Positions 50,866-63,081 are shown, counted from the stretch's first letter. The stretch is 64,000 nt of DNA from Mya arenaria (GCF_026914265.1 NC_069132.1:39255152-39319151), one strand, 5' to 3'. Notes: generated from the sequence alone by a model not told the origin. A program made the numbers and translations.

Positions 50866-52215
50866 TTAGTCCACCGGAATGCTTGTCTCTGGCGTTGAAA
50901 CCTCGGGAATATCCGGTGAAGGTATCCGACTGCGGAGGTAGCGACAGTTCCGGCCAATGTCCACCACTTCCGGCCGGTCCGCGATCTTCATGGTGAACTG
51001 CGTTGGCACATATCCGGTATGAATCTCGTCCGACAGCTGCTTGATTTTCTCCTTCCGTTCCAGCTTTTTCTGGGCGGCGGAGCGGGCCGTTTTCTTGACA
51101 CCCCTGCGGTACGGGTCCGGCACGTGCTTGTGTTCGTAGAAAGTTGTCGAGTATAGCGGATTCTTCCGTTTCCATTCCAGTCTACGCTCAATCGACCTAA
51201 TCTGTGAACCTCGAATGTGGGACTTCATAGAAGATGTTTTTAAAAGGTCTAAGAATATCAAACTCTGGTTAGTTTCCAGATTCGTTTCCGTGTAACTCAT
51301 TTGTAAGTTTTGCATACCAGACAGGGTAGTATTTGCTTGACTAAAATTCTTTCCACTCCTGTGTATAAACGCCGTAGCCTTTTCTAACACAGGGTCGTAG
51401 CACACTGATTTTCTCTTCTCAAATACGGACTGCCGCGAGGTTCGACCGTTGTCCTGAGATTCTGTACCATGGTGAGATAATCCACTCATTGTGCTTATTT
51501 TTCTTTGAGAAGTTTCACAGTCATCGTCCTGTTTTGATATTCTACTCGCCCTACTCATTGTACTCACTTTCCGAGCTGGTCCTGACTCGCGTAAATGCAC
51601 ATGGCTGGAAGATTTACTAACGGTACTGACTTTTCTATTCCTCAAATTAGTCACAATCTGTCCATCTCTATGCTTCAAAATACCAGCTATTGGCTTGATA
51701 TCATGCGAATTACCAACTCCTTCATATATTGTTACATGATGGCTACCTGTGCAACTGACTCCATCTGTAGCAGATTTAGGCCTGGATATAGCGGACACAG
51801 GTGCAGCCTTTCTTTCCAATTTCGCTGACTGGACACGAGGAGGTACTTTTGCGTCGTCTTCATCACCAACAACACCATCGTTTAAGTTCAAATTCGATAT
51901 ACTTGATTCAAAATCAAGCTCCCTGGAATTAGAACGTCCTGATTCGAAATCACGTTTACGCACTGGGAAAGCTTTGAAGCTGTACATATAGTTGTCACTT
52001 CTCTCCGTGTCATTTCCAACATACTGAAACTCATACTTGACATCTTTAACACTACCAGAACTCCCGCTACCCGCGCAGCTAGATTTCACACGCCCGTTCA
52101 GGACGTTCGGTCGTCCATTCTGTGACGATAACTCAGTTTCAATCTGCTGTTGAATTATAGCTATATTTTCCGCGGTAACCGGCGGTCGCGTTAGTTTCCG
52201 AGCGCGATAGGCCAT
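50866..52215 (-). CDS. unrecognised intronless 449-aa protein
   Basis: Longest uninterrupted ORF of the window. Starts MAYRARKLTRPPVTAENIAI. Residues about 190-250 contain RKVSTVS, RKVSTMS and RKISTMS repeats, each an R-K-x-S basophilic-kinase-like site. Residues about 335-420 are Arg/Lys-rich and likely helical (IRSIERRLEWKRKNPLY, AAQKKLERKEKIKQLSDEI). No signal peptide or membrane segment. The long ORF free of stops in an AT-rich region and codon-like composition argue for a real gene. Family not recognised; a cytoskeletal or ciliary role would be a guess. Confidence 0.75.
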   Translation of the reverse strand: MAYRARKLTRPPVTAENIAIIQQQIETELSSQNGRPNVLNGRVKSSCAGSGSSGSVKDVKYEFQYVGNDTERSDNYMYSFKAFPVRKRDFESGRSNSRELDFESSISNLNLNDGVVGDEDDAKVPPRVQSAKLERKAAPVSAISRPKSATDGVSCTGSHHVTIYEGVGNSHDIKPIAGILKHRDGQIVTNLRNRKVSTVSKSSSHVHLRESGPARKVSTMSRASRISKQDDDCETSQRKISTMSGLSHHGTESQDNGRTSRQSVFEKRKSVCYDPVLEKATAFIHRSGKNFSQANTTLSGMQNLQMSYTETNLETNQSLIFLDLLKTSSMKSHIRGSQIRSIERRLEWKRKNPLYSTTFYEHKHVPDPYRRGVKKTARSAAQKKLERKEKIKQLSDEIHTGYVPTQFTMKIADRPEVVDIGRNCRYLRSRIPSPDIPEVSTPETSIPVD

Positions 52216-52749
52216 GTGGCTGCCTCGCGTTACTTAAGTGATCGTACGCTCGTTTTTTTGGTGAAGAGAGCTTAGCAGTCCTTCTGTTTACAAGTGGTGG
52301 TTATTAATGACCGAGGAACAGAAGCTAATACCCACAATGTAAAGATATTTAGGAGATTTATGGTACCGATGCTTCACTGTGTAAATATATTTATTCTAAA
52401 TATGAACCGCGAACAGATTATTATCTTTGCGTGGTTAAAGGCACACACTATAGGTTAAAGCAAAATCATTTTGTTTTATTTAAATGCATTATTATTTTTA
52501 ACTCATTTTACTCTTATGATCAAAACAAACTAACACAAATATTTGTGAACAGATGAAACATACTAACCCTTTTTAATGGATTTTTTTTATCAAGTTATAG
52601 GCTACGTGGCCACAATTTCCCCAGTTTGAAAAGCGCCAAAAAATATCGCTAATATTTTTTATTTTCTATATAAATCATGTTTTTGTTTGTTTTTAGTTTT
52701 AATCATTAAAGTCTAATGTGTTCAACATAATAATGCATTTAAATACGAA

Positions 52750-52869
52750 CTAGATGTCATGACCGATTTCCAAATACTAAAGGTAAGCATTCTCGCTTGG
52801 CTCGAACTATACGAGGCTCGAGTTTTTTTCGCCGATTTCTTTGAGTTCGAGCCAACGGGGTTCGACTGT
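52750..52869. mobile_element. TA MITE (CAGTCGAACCCC family), 5'-truncated copy C
   Basis: GCATTCTCGCTTGGCTCGAA inside and GAGCCAACGGGGTTCGACTG at the right end. Confidence 0.75.
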
Positions 52870-53239
52870 GAAATAGTTTTGCATCAACCTGTTTTGTGCC
52901 CCTTTAACCCCGTTAATGTCCCTCGTTAAAGCTATGCCTGGTATCCGCTATCAGACAATTTACAATGAGTTGAAAAGACAAACTGCTTATTTTTATAAAG
53001 AAAGGCAGTTTGTTAATGCAACTTAGGTATGGCCTCAGTGCCATTTATCTATTTTGCACATTTTAATGTAAAAATAGTTCCGCTTCACGATGTTTTCTGA
53101 AGTGACACAACGACATTCATTTAGAGTGAGAACCCACATGGTAAGAGTACCATTTAGGCCCTGAATCGCTCGTATATTTTCAAACCATTGTGTACCCAAC
53201 CTTCTTGGCAAGTGCCGGTGTTTGATATGGTGACCTTAA

Positions 53240-53655
53240 AGCTGCACTCTCACTGATTGACCGGTTCGACAACTTCTTGATTTCTTGTCTGGGAATAAGC
53301 CAAATTGTGCGTAAATGTCTGAAAACCGGTGATATAAGACTGCTGATAGAATCAGATCGCAGTATTTAATATTTACGCTCGAAAACTGATTTTTATGCCT
53401 AAAAGCGTTACTAAAGCTTTAAGAAAAATGAACATTTCGGTACTTTTCCAAACAATTGGGATCTGTTAAACTGTGGGATATCTTATATGTTTGAATTGAA
53501 AGCATTGATGCCAAAGTCAGCTGATTTTGAGACGAAAACATGAAACAGTTGTCGAACTGGTACCAGGGGTACTTTCCCATAGCCTCTTAAAAAGGTCACA
53601 ATCGAGCTTAAATAAATTAGTATATACCAACTGGCCAATATGTGAGAGTGCAGCT
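53240..53655. mobile_element. TTAA foldback MITE, full copy
   Basis: AGCTGCACTCTCACTGATTG at left, TGTGAGAGTGCAGCT at right, TTAA on both sides (53236-53239, 53656-53659). Confidence 0.85.
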
Positions 53656-53989
53656 TTAAAGTCTTTATTCTGTAACGATCTCAAAATCTACACCTTTGAA
53701 CAGACCACAAGACTCAACAATATGGAGTTATTTAACACTTAAGTACCTTATTTCTGCCATATATTGATACTCTGAATGCTCGAGTGTCGGAATAAACACA
53801 CTTGTTAGCGAGATTTATGATGGCTCTTAAATCTAAATCACCCGCGGTGTCCCCGTATGAGTTGTCTTTATTTCGAGGGCTTAGCGCCTGATGGCCCTAA
53901 ATATCTCTATTTATACATAAAGTTACGTCCGTGTCGCGCTGAGCCTTCGACTCTTTTAGATTAAAACACATTGATATAAATATACAGGT

Positions 53990-54615
53990 ACCTACTAATC
54001 CGTACCTTTTATGTTTTTTCTATATATATTTTTTTTTCTCGTATGTATGCCTGTATGCCATAATGCCATGACTTAGCGAAAGTAATGTTTTTCAGTAACG
54101 AAAATGATACAGGTGGCTTTACGCCCTTCCATATTTGTATGCGATAATGGTTTGACTTATGGAAAGCTGTATTTTTTTAGTGGACTCAGGACTTTCCGGT
54201 TATGAAAAAGTTAGGTACTAGTTAGTATATTACACCCCTTTCATATATGAATGCGATAATATTGTGACTAATCGACATCTATTTATTCAGTGTACGAAGT
54301 GCACCCCGTTAATGAAAAAAAAAACTGTAAAGGTACTAGATCGTATCTTTACCCCCCCCCCCCCCATATATGTATGCGATAATGCTGTGACTTATGGAAA
54401 GCTGTATTTTTTTTCAGTGGACTAAGGACATTCCGATAATAAAACATTTATAAAGGTACTAGTTCATATATTTTACCCCCTTCTAAATATGTATGCGATA
54501 ATACTGTGACTATATGAAAGCTGTCTTTGTTCAGTGGACTAAGGACATTCCGGTTATGAAAAAACTATAAAACTTTATGCCCTTCCATATATGTATACAC
54601 TAAGGTTGTGACTAA
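53990..54615. repeat. tandem satellite-like repeat, cluster 1
   Basis: About five units of 110-125 bp with ATGTATGCGATAATGCTGTG, ACTTATGGAAAGCTGTATTT and AAGGACATTCCGGTTATGAA, diverged; C-runs at about 54350 and 54645. Confidence 0.85.
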
Positions 54616-54619
54616 TCGA

Positions 54620-55390
54620 ACATGTTTTACCAAACGGTGCGTTGCCCCCCCCCCCCACCTCCCCCCCCCCGCCTCCTACAACCCATCAAAATCTTTTAAA
54701 CATATCCAGATTCGTCTAACCATTATAACATGACATTACATCTAAATTTTTGACAATTTCTCATCTGTGAAAAAGTATACTATAGATAAGCAGACATGAA
54801 AGCCGGTTACTATTTTAAGATGCACTCTCACTCCCAAATAAGATGTACCACAATAAATACAATAACATCAATATACCGAAAAGGATATATCATTTTCGAA
54901 ACAATTGTTCTTATGAAGGATACTGTGGTTAATTTGAAGGGTGCAGAAATCACGGTATTTCTAACTTTGACAATAGCTGATCACTGTTAATCTTTTAGCA
55001 CTCACCAGTCATTTAATATCTGTGCCCTTTCAGCTATTAAATACACGGTTACAATCTTGTTATCAGTTATTAAAAAATTCAATAAATGTATTATTTAGTT
55101 GATAGTTAAAGGTTTATCACTAAAATTGTATGTTTATCATACATGTGTATGCATTGATTTTAAATACAAGTGTCACTATAACCTCTTAGTCTAAGACTAC
55201 TTGCTATAAACGCCATAACTGCGCAAAAGGCTGACAAATAATGATTCCTTTTTCACAAACCTCTTGACTTTCCTTTTTGTCAAGGGAGGGAACTCTTTCT
55301 CAGCGCCGAATGTTTAATTGTCCGCCCTTCTTTGTTTTGGCGCCTTTCTAACTTGTTCTCTAGTTTTAATCCGGCTCGGACGTGTGTTTT
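54620..55390. other. intergenic, no gene seen
   Basis: C-runs at the left edge, a copy of the AGTGACACTCTTAT dispersed repeat (inverted, 55005-55190), otherwise unremarkable. Confidence 0.6.
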
Positions 55391-55391
55391 T

Positions 55392-55541
55392 CTGGGGTGG
55401 TATTCAATATTCGACTTAAGTAAATCTTATGGGCATAAATGATTGACTTCATTCACTCTATTGGTCAATTTTAACTTATAAGTAATCCGATTAGCTAAAT
55501 CGTTCTTAGATCCATTTAAGATAAATATAGAATACAACCCC
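55392..55541. mobile_element. MITE with GGTATTCAATAT / ATATAGAATACAACC ends
   Basis: GGGTGGTATTCAATATTCG at left and TAAATATAGAATACAACCCC at right form imperfect inverted ends. Confidence 0.6.
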
Positions 55542-56066
55542 GGTGCTGTCACAACATGCTAGCAGAGAATATTTTCTAATATATTTTTAATGTTCAAGAC
55601 TTCTGGTAATTTAACATTCTCGTTTCGAATGTATAGTTCAACAATCTGTCGAATATCCGTGTCGAATTACACATTAAATTCTTCATTGTCAGTAGCATTA
55701 TCATATTTAACATCATCTACTGCAATAATTTCTTGGACGGTGATTGCCATTTTCTAATGTTGAGTTTTCCTAAAAAAGAAAAACAGACGCAAAAATATAA
55801 TACTGGTAAAAGCATGTATCTTTTAAATATCGAAATGTTAAAATTATATGCCTAAAAGCTGTTTGATTCTAATTTGGCGGCTTACAATACTTCTAGAAAT
55901 CTAATTTTGGCAAGTACATATATATTATATATATAGAAATTCTTACCAAAATTAAATATGTATACAAATAAAACAATGAAAATGGTCAAAGTTCTTTATA
56001 TAACTTATCAAAAATATAAAAGTAGTATGACAAAAATCCGAACAGCTAATTAAAAGGCTATTTTAA

Positions 56067-56410
56067 AGCTGCACTCTTACAGATAGACAGTTTGGCACTT
56101 GTTATATTTTTTTTGTCTCAGAAACAGCTGACTTTTAGCATCGACGCCTTCAATCCAGTCATATAAAAACAAAACATACATATAAGATAACTCACAATGT
56201 AACAGATATAAATTGTCTTGAAAACTGTCGAACATGCCTTTTTTCTTTAAGCGTTAATAACGCTTTTAGTCATAAACATAAATTTTTGAACAGAAATATG
56301 AAAAACTGATATTCTGTAAGCAGTCAGATATCACTGTTTCAGACATTTACACGAAAGTTGGCTCATATCAAAACCAAGTTGTCGACACTGTCATCTTTGC
56401 GGGTGCAGCT
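56067..56410. mobile_element. TTAA foldback MITE, diverged copy
   Basis: AGCTGCACTCTTACAGATAG at left after TTAA, GTCATCTTTGCGGGTGCAGC at right. Confidence 0.7.
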
Positions 56411-57164
56411 TAATATTAAGACTTAATTACTTACATACAACTTTTATTTAAAACATGTTAAGCTTTGGTCTGCATATTTTGTACACGAATGGGGAGGTAA
56501 AACCATTTAGTATAGAAAATAATCAAATATTGGTTATGTCACTTCCATTACCGTTGATGTTAGAAATCCTGTAACAGATATTTTAAAAATAAATCAATAC
56601 CAGTATACATTTTGTATATTCTGTCTGTCCTTCCGTCCGTCCGTCTGTCTGTCTGTCTAGACATAAATCTTTTGTCTGTTCATGTATCATTCTAGTCTGT
56701 CTGCCGGTCTGAAGTCTTTCTTTCTGTATGTCTGTTTCAGTTTGTAATTCTGATGATACACACTGAAATTACAAGTGTAAAGGTCAATGCATTGAACAAT
56801 GCAATTGATTTGGAGAATAAGGAAAGTGGAGTTGAAATCACAGTCAAATATTAGTCATACAGAACATTCTGAAAATGTTCCCAAGTGCTGTCAAAATAAG
56901 AAAAAAAATCTACGTAAACAACCACTATATATGAAGGTCTATGTAAAACAGCCGGATGAATCAGACTGAGGTCATATAACCGCAAGAGCATACACAATCA
57001 GGAATTAAGGAAAAGTCTACCCTATAAATCCTAAACATCGATAAACAAGAATAAAACAAAGCATCAAAATCGCAGCGAATGTTTTTGAAACATGACTAAA
57101 AGGAAGCAGATGCAGTCCACCAGCATACCATGAAGTCCCTGGATACGAGGATTCTTCAGTAATT

Positions 57165-57850
57165 GAACGTGATCGGAATTTCAGCTCAAGGTCACCTTGA
57201 TCTTGACCTTTTACCAACTGACGTCAAAGCAGTTATGGCTATGTACATGTTTAAGGGACTTCTACCAAGTTGGTGGCCTCTAAGCCTGAGATTTTTTCAA
57301 TTATCTGCGTATTTTCAACCTACGGTCATAACAATCTTGACCTTTAGCCCACTGACCTCAAAAGCAAAAGGGTTCATCTACTGGTCATGACCAACCTGCC
57401 TACAACATCTCTGTGCCATATCGTTCTGCAGATATTGATCGGAAACATAATTTCAGATTAAGGTCATCTCCAGCTTAACCCTTGGTCCCCTGACCTCAAA
57501 ATTAATAAGTTTATCTGCAGGTCATCAACAATCATACTACCCAGTTTGTGGTCTCAGAGCCAACACGATTTTCAGTTATTGAATGTTAACCGATTTTTAA
57601 CAAAAGATCTCTTCGACTTTGACCTTTGACCCACTGACCTCGATATCAATAGAGTCAATATCATGGGCATGACCTACCTACCTAGAACGTTAAGATCACT
57701 CAGCCTTAGCGTTCTTCATATATTGATTAGAAACAGTTTCTTCTGAAGGTAATCTTAAAGTCACCACGACTTGTCCTTTGACCAACTGACCTCAAAATCA
57801 AAAGGCTTTATCTGCTGGTCATAAAATCTTAAATGTTTTCGCTTCTTCAA
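57165..57850. repeat. tandem repeat with 'gacctttgaccc' units
   Basis: Five or six diverged units of about 120 bp with CTTGACCTTT, CACTGACCTCAAAA, CTGGTCATGACCAACC and TTGATCGGAAAC. Non-coding. Confidence 0.8.
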
Positions 57851-58869
57851 GATGTTTTAACTGCTTTGGCATAGAAATAATCGTAAAATGCAATTATGTA
57901 CCTTATTTCATCACTAATATTCTATATGTTTAAAGTGCCAGTCCCAGTATCCTTTAGTTATGGAAACTTATCGAATCATTATGAATATCCAAATTACTTT
58001 CTTCACCTTTTTGACATTATTCAGTCAGTTCGATAAAACAACATATGCATTTATCGCAATAACAAACATGCCATAAAATCGAAAACATAAACTAAATTTA
58101 GCGCGCACAATGTCACTACCAATTATGCATATCACGTGACGTTCTTATCGCTCTAAATACTTTTTAATTTAACTAAGAAATGGTTCGTTCAAACATATTT
58201 TTTCAAGCAAAATAGTCTTACTTACTCTGTTATCTACAGGTAGTATTTCAACTTAAGGCTAGATTATATTCATTTGAAGAAAAGGGAGGTAATACGACAA
58301 TGATACGGGTACGCTTATTGCATAGAAAGTTTCGTACAGTTCCAACATTATATCATTTATACCGTTATATGGCATACATTGCATATTATTTTCAACAAAG
58401 GAATGTATTAAAATTGCTGTTAAAGCAGCATCTGTGGTTAGACTGTGTGAAGGCGTGCAGGTGACAGGAGTTGTTCCAGAAGCATTCATATACCAGACAT
58501 GCAGAGAATGTTAAAAATCATATCTGAATACTAAACCTCTGGGTGATATTGAAAACCTCAAAACTCAACAAGAAAAGTTCCCGTTTACAAAAATAAACCT
58601 GAATAATAATGAAAGAAAATTCAATAAGAAAACAAGTAACATGAGAGAATTCAGTGAGGGTATTTACAAGCTTGTCTGTAAGGTTGTGCATAAGTATAAC
58701 TAGCACGTCAATTTTCAGCCATTACACTCTTTGAACTGTCATTTTGTCCAGGAATCGCTTCTCTCCAGTGGCATTTGCATTAAACTCGTAGATTTTGCCG
58801 GGCTATTTAATTATGCTTTTCTATTGAAATCACCTACCAGTTCATTCGTGGAAAATATCATAATGTATC
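57851..58869. other. intergenic, no gene seen
   Basis: AT-rich single-copy-looking sequence; short ORFs only, none convincing. Confidence 0.5.
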
Positions 58870-59452
58870 TTTTTACATTTTATCCTTAAATGGCCAATTC
58901 GAATTTTGATAAAATCTTCAGTCTGAGGACACACATTTCCCATTGAAAACTCTTCAATTGCCTCGTTAAGGACAGATAATTTTTGGCGAATCACTTGTTA
59001 AAATACTCTTTGTTGAGGAACCATATACTTGAACATCTATAGGATAAGGTACGGGTTATAACTGTCTGAAGTTACCAGCTAAGTCTTACTGTTAGCCTCC
59101 AAAAAGTAATTTTGGACTCTTCAACTGACAAATAACATTCAGACATTCAAACAATCTCTTGCTCATCATAGAGAACTCATCAATAGTTAGCACGTTAGTT
59201 TCAATACTGCTTGTTGGCTTTAAGATCCTCAACAGAATGTCGTCCAATGCCTTACCATCTAAGTACCGTAGTAACATGAGCGTTATTGCTACTACATATT
59301 CCTGTTGTTGATAAACCTTTTACCACTTTGTTAAAGTGGGTCAACAGTTCTTTAGATGTGGCTTGCCAGTACCTGCTGGTCCAATTATAAGTATGTTATG
59401 CCTATCAGTAATGTCCTGGAATGGCAGCTTTTGTTCGCCATTTAATGCCATT
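58870..59452 (-). pseudogene. PIF1-like helicase relic
   Basis: Minus strand gives in order: ILIIGPAGTGK (Walker A, here followed by P not T/S), YLDGKALDDILL, VLTIDEFSMMSKRLFECL (Walker B IDE-S), KLLFGG, NFRQL..PVPYPIDV, and EEFSMGNVCPQTEDF. Stops and frameshifts separate the pieces. Such helicases come from PIF1 family genes or from Helitron-like and other large mobile elements. Confidence 0.75.
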
Positions 59453-60139
59453 TTCTGTGTTTACAATTAACAATCAGCTGTTTTCCTTTTCCATGCATAT
59501 ACATAGTTTGTTCTCTGCTTTACAGTTACCGAAGCCGGTAGAGCTGGGACCCAGCAATAAAAACGGAAGGGGAAGATGGGTCAAGGACGTTATGAGAATT
59601 TCTGATACAGATTAAATGACGGGAAACAAAAAACGAGGTTTAAACAGCTCTAAGAAACGACAAGACACAGGAAATATTTTCTCACGGTAAGTATTTCTAT
59701 GATACAAGATACCAGGTATATCGTTGGCACATATTTAAAATGTGCAATTTTACTTCGGACAAACCGGAAATTACAAATTGGTCAGATGTGTGCCAATCTG
59801 GCCATTTTGGAAGTTTATGCGCTTGTAGATAATGTATATTTGAAGAGCGATGATTTTTATATTTGGTTGTTTTTAAAGAGGCATACTTCTAACTCAAAGA
59901 ATCATTATTTACCAGGATTGTCCAAATTTTGGCAAAGTTGTGGCGTTTATAGCATTGAAATGTTCAATTTTAGCACGCTTTAATGTTTACAATTATGTAA
60001 TAAATTATACTTTATTACGGATGGGAACTTATCAGAAGTTGGGTGTATTATTATGTTAAAACAATATATAGAAATGGTTGGTTGTAAAGAGAGGCGGGGG
60101 AAGTACAACAAAATAATGAACCCAACACATGTGTTTTTT

Positions 60140-60490
60140 TCAGTATGCTTTTGGGAACTATTTCGTATCGTTTATGCACTTCTATATATGTATGCGATAA
60201 TGTAGTGACTGTTTGAATGCTGTCTTTTCAATTCCCTTAACAGATTCCGGTAACGAAAAAAATGATATGGTTCTATTTCGTATCTTTTACGCCCTTCTAT
60301 AAATGTATGCGATACATATGTGGCTCATCGAAAAAATTGTTGTCAGCTGGCTTGGAACATTCCGGAAACAAAAAACAACACCTACAAAAGGTACTAATTT
60401 CGTACCTTTTTATGCACTTCTTTTTGTTTTTGATAGTACTAGTATATGGTATGACTTATCGAATACTGTTTTTAGGTTGTACCGCAGCCC
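60140..60490. repeat. satellite-like repeat, cluster 2
   Basis: Units with ATGTATGCGATAATGTAGTG and ATTCCGGTAACGAAAA match cluster 1 (53990-54615). ORFs of 66-118 codons across it are shadows. Confidence 0.75.
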
Positions 60491-61059
60491 TTCAGACTTT
60501 TAGTAAGTATCGTCAAATCAGCATTCAAAGAATCGATGTGCCGCGGTTTCAAAATTCGACGTATGATGTTATAAAATTGTACGAATTGAAATACCACATT
60601 ATTCAAATACTTTTATAAGATCGCAACCCTAATATGAATTGAAAGCAAGCCATCGAGTCTTAAATAAGTAAGGGACCAAGGGGAATACATAATTAAAGAT
60701 AATTTCGCAGAAAATGGAAATGCGATGTCTTACTTTACCTACTATAAATAGTCAAAACGTCCTCACCCAATATCGGGTTTCATTTAATTTACTTTGCATT
60801 AGCAAAAAACTAGCGAGACGAAAGCAATTTTCATAATTATATCCAATTGTCAATTACAGTTATGAAACTATCTAACTGAATTAGATTTTTTTTATAAATT
60901 TACACAACCTATTCTTAGGAAGTGACATGCATTTATTGGTTACAGTTTGAGACCACTAATTCTTTCTTTTTTGTTTTGTATTTGAATTTTAATGTTTGTG
61001 AACAAATTAAAAAGAGTAGAATCAGGCTTGTCGCACATACAGCCGTTTAACGCATTCAG

Positions 61060-61580
61060 CGCTTTGATTTCAGTAGGCTTAGAACATTCTGGGCACGAAA
61101 TGATTATTTATTTTTAACTTTTATTTATGTGAGTATTAAAAATCAAAGAACACTTTGTATATGCATACAATAATTTTGTGACTAATCGAAGACTCGTGTT
61201 TATCACGGTTGGCTAAGAACATTCTGATAACAAAGTACTTTTAGTTATGTGAGAATTTAATTAAAAAGAACATTCCAGTGTATTCACAAAAACCTTTTGA
61301 GCCTAAAATACTGTTTCGTACCTTTTATGCAATTTTATGCATGTGATAATGTTGTGACTTTTCGAAGGCTGTGTTTTTTCACAGTTGTCTAAGAACATTC
61401 TGGCATAGCACTTTTAGTCATCTAAGAAATGAAATGAGAAGAACATTCCAGTTTACACCAGAACTCTTTTGAGCTTATAAAAATATATGGGTACTATTTC
61501 CTACCATTAAAGCAATTCTTTATATGCTTGCAATAATGCTGTGATTAATCCGCTGTAAGGCCCTCTGAATTCACACTGAT
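61060..61580. repeat. satellite-like repeat, cluster 3
   Basis: Units with TGTATATGCATACAATAA, TGTGACTAATCGAAG and AAGAACATTCTGATAACAAA; more diverged than clusters 1 and 2. Confidence 0.7.
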
Positions 61581-61748
61581 AAAACAAAGATTTTTATTTG
61601 TCATTATCCAGTTAATCCAGAAATCGCTTAGGTCATTGTTAGATTGGTCAAATAAAATAAAGGAGTATCGGAAACGAGCTCTTTAAATTAAATCTTTTAT
61701 TGTTTAAAAGTTGAAGAATTTAATTTCCCCGGGAAAGTAAATCATATA

Positions 61749-61911
61749 CAGTCGAACCCCGTTGGCTCGAACTCGGTTGGCTCGAATTCCTCGTTGGCTC
61801 GAATTGAATGTTAAGGACCGATCTCTTTCTACTGAACGTAAGTTTTGCCGCTTGGCTCGAATTTTCCGAGGCTGGATGGTATTTTCGCTCGAGCCATCGG
61901 GTTTCGATCGG
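61749..61911. mobile_element. TA MITE (CAGTCGAACCCC family), copy D
   Basis: CAGTCGAACCCCGTTGGCTC at left after TA; right end decayed. Confidence 0.8.
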
Positions 61912-61987
61912 TAATCTTATAAGTTAGATATAACGAGTAAAACGCTCAACATAGTATATATATTGTTTTTGGACTTGATTGTTTACA

Positions 61988-62470
61988 GTGTGAGTATACC
62001 ACGTCATAAATTACGTCATAAATGCTACGTCGGAAGGTAAAAATTTGCTTAAAATAAAGACTTAAATCAAAGATAATATTTCATTTACAACACCATTTTA
62101 AATTAAACAAAGGGCAGTCTATGCCGCTTAAAGAGCCCCGCATTTGTTTCATTTCCGAAATTTGATGAGGTCATTAGTTTCATCAAACACTTCGATAAAC
62201 CTGTTTCCAAAATAATGTTTTGACAGTGCTCCGTCAGACGGCCGTATTGTGAAAAGGTTTGTCGAAGTGTTTTAAGAAACAAAACTCTCAATCAAATTCT
62301 GGTAAAAGACCGAAGGTGGGGCTCCGTGAGCGGCGTAGACTGCGCTATGTTTCATTTAAAATGGTGAAGAAATAGTGAAGTTATCTTTGTTTAAAGTATC
62401 TTTTCAAATCAAAATATTGCCTTCCGACGTAGCATTTATGACGCAATATATCACGTGGTATACACACACT
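61988..62470. mobile_element. foldback element (CACGTGGTATACA family), copy 2
   Basis: GTATACCACGTCATAAATTA and CATAAATGCTACGTCGGAAG at left, inverse CTTCCGACGTAGCATTTATG and CACGTGGTATACACACAC at right. Confidence 0.85.
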
Positions 62471-62725
62471 GGTTTACGGTTCTGCTTTATTTTCCTTCCT
62501 TCGATTGAGAACTACTTAACAAAAACGACATTTCTTGTCGTGCTAAAGTTCTGAACAATTAGCTGACAATATAGAAACAGACGCATATTACTGACCAGTT
62601 GCTGACTATATCGATAAAGAAGGAAATTCTTTATTGTGAAATGAAACTTGTATGAAGAGTTATTTTATGTTTTCTTATTTACTATCAGTTTGTTAAAAAT
62701 CAACTTTATATTGATACTTTTTTAA

Positions 62726-63081
62726 AGCTGCACTCTCACAGAGTGAACGTTTTGACAACTTTTTTATTTTTTGTCTTTGAACGAGCAGATTTTTGCGAAA
62801 ATGCATGGAAACCAGTTATATAAGACTGCCGGCGAAAAATTAGATCGCAGATTTTTATATTCAAGTTTAAAAATTGATGTTTTAAGCATTTTTTCTTAAA
62901 CCGTTAGTAACGGTTTAAGCCATAAAACATTAATTTTCGAACGGAAATATAAAAATCTGCGATCTGATTTTTTGTCAGCAATCTTTAATCACTGGTTTGC
63001 AAATATTTACGCAAAAATTAGCTCTTTCCAAGACAAAAGATAAAAAAGTTGTCAAAACGGTTAATCTGTGAGAGTGCAGCT
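62726..63081. mobile_element. TTAA foldback MITE, best copy
   Basis: AGCTGCACTCTCACAGAGTG at left, AATCTGTGAGAGTGCAGCT at right, TTAA on both sides (62722-62725, 63082-63085). Arms extend over most of the 356 bp. Confidence 0.88.

Noticed and set aside
50822..51191. Alternative frames over the 3' part of the orphan gene
   Set aside because: Overlap the 449-codon frame in other phases; the longest frame has the better coding character.
60262..60618. 118-codon plus-strand frame
   Set aside because: Crosses satellite-like repeats with low-complexity composition and no recognisable domain.
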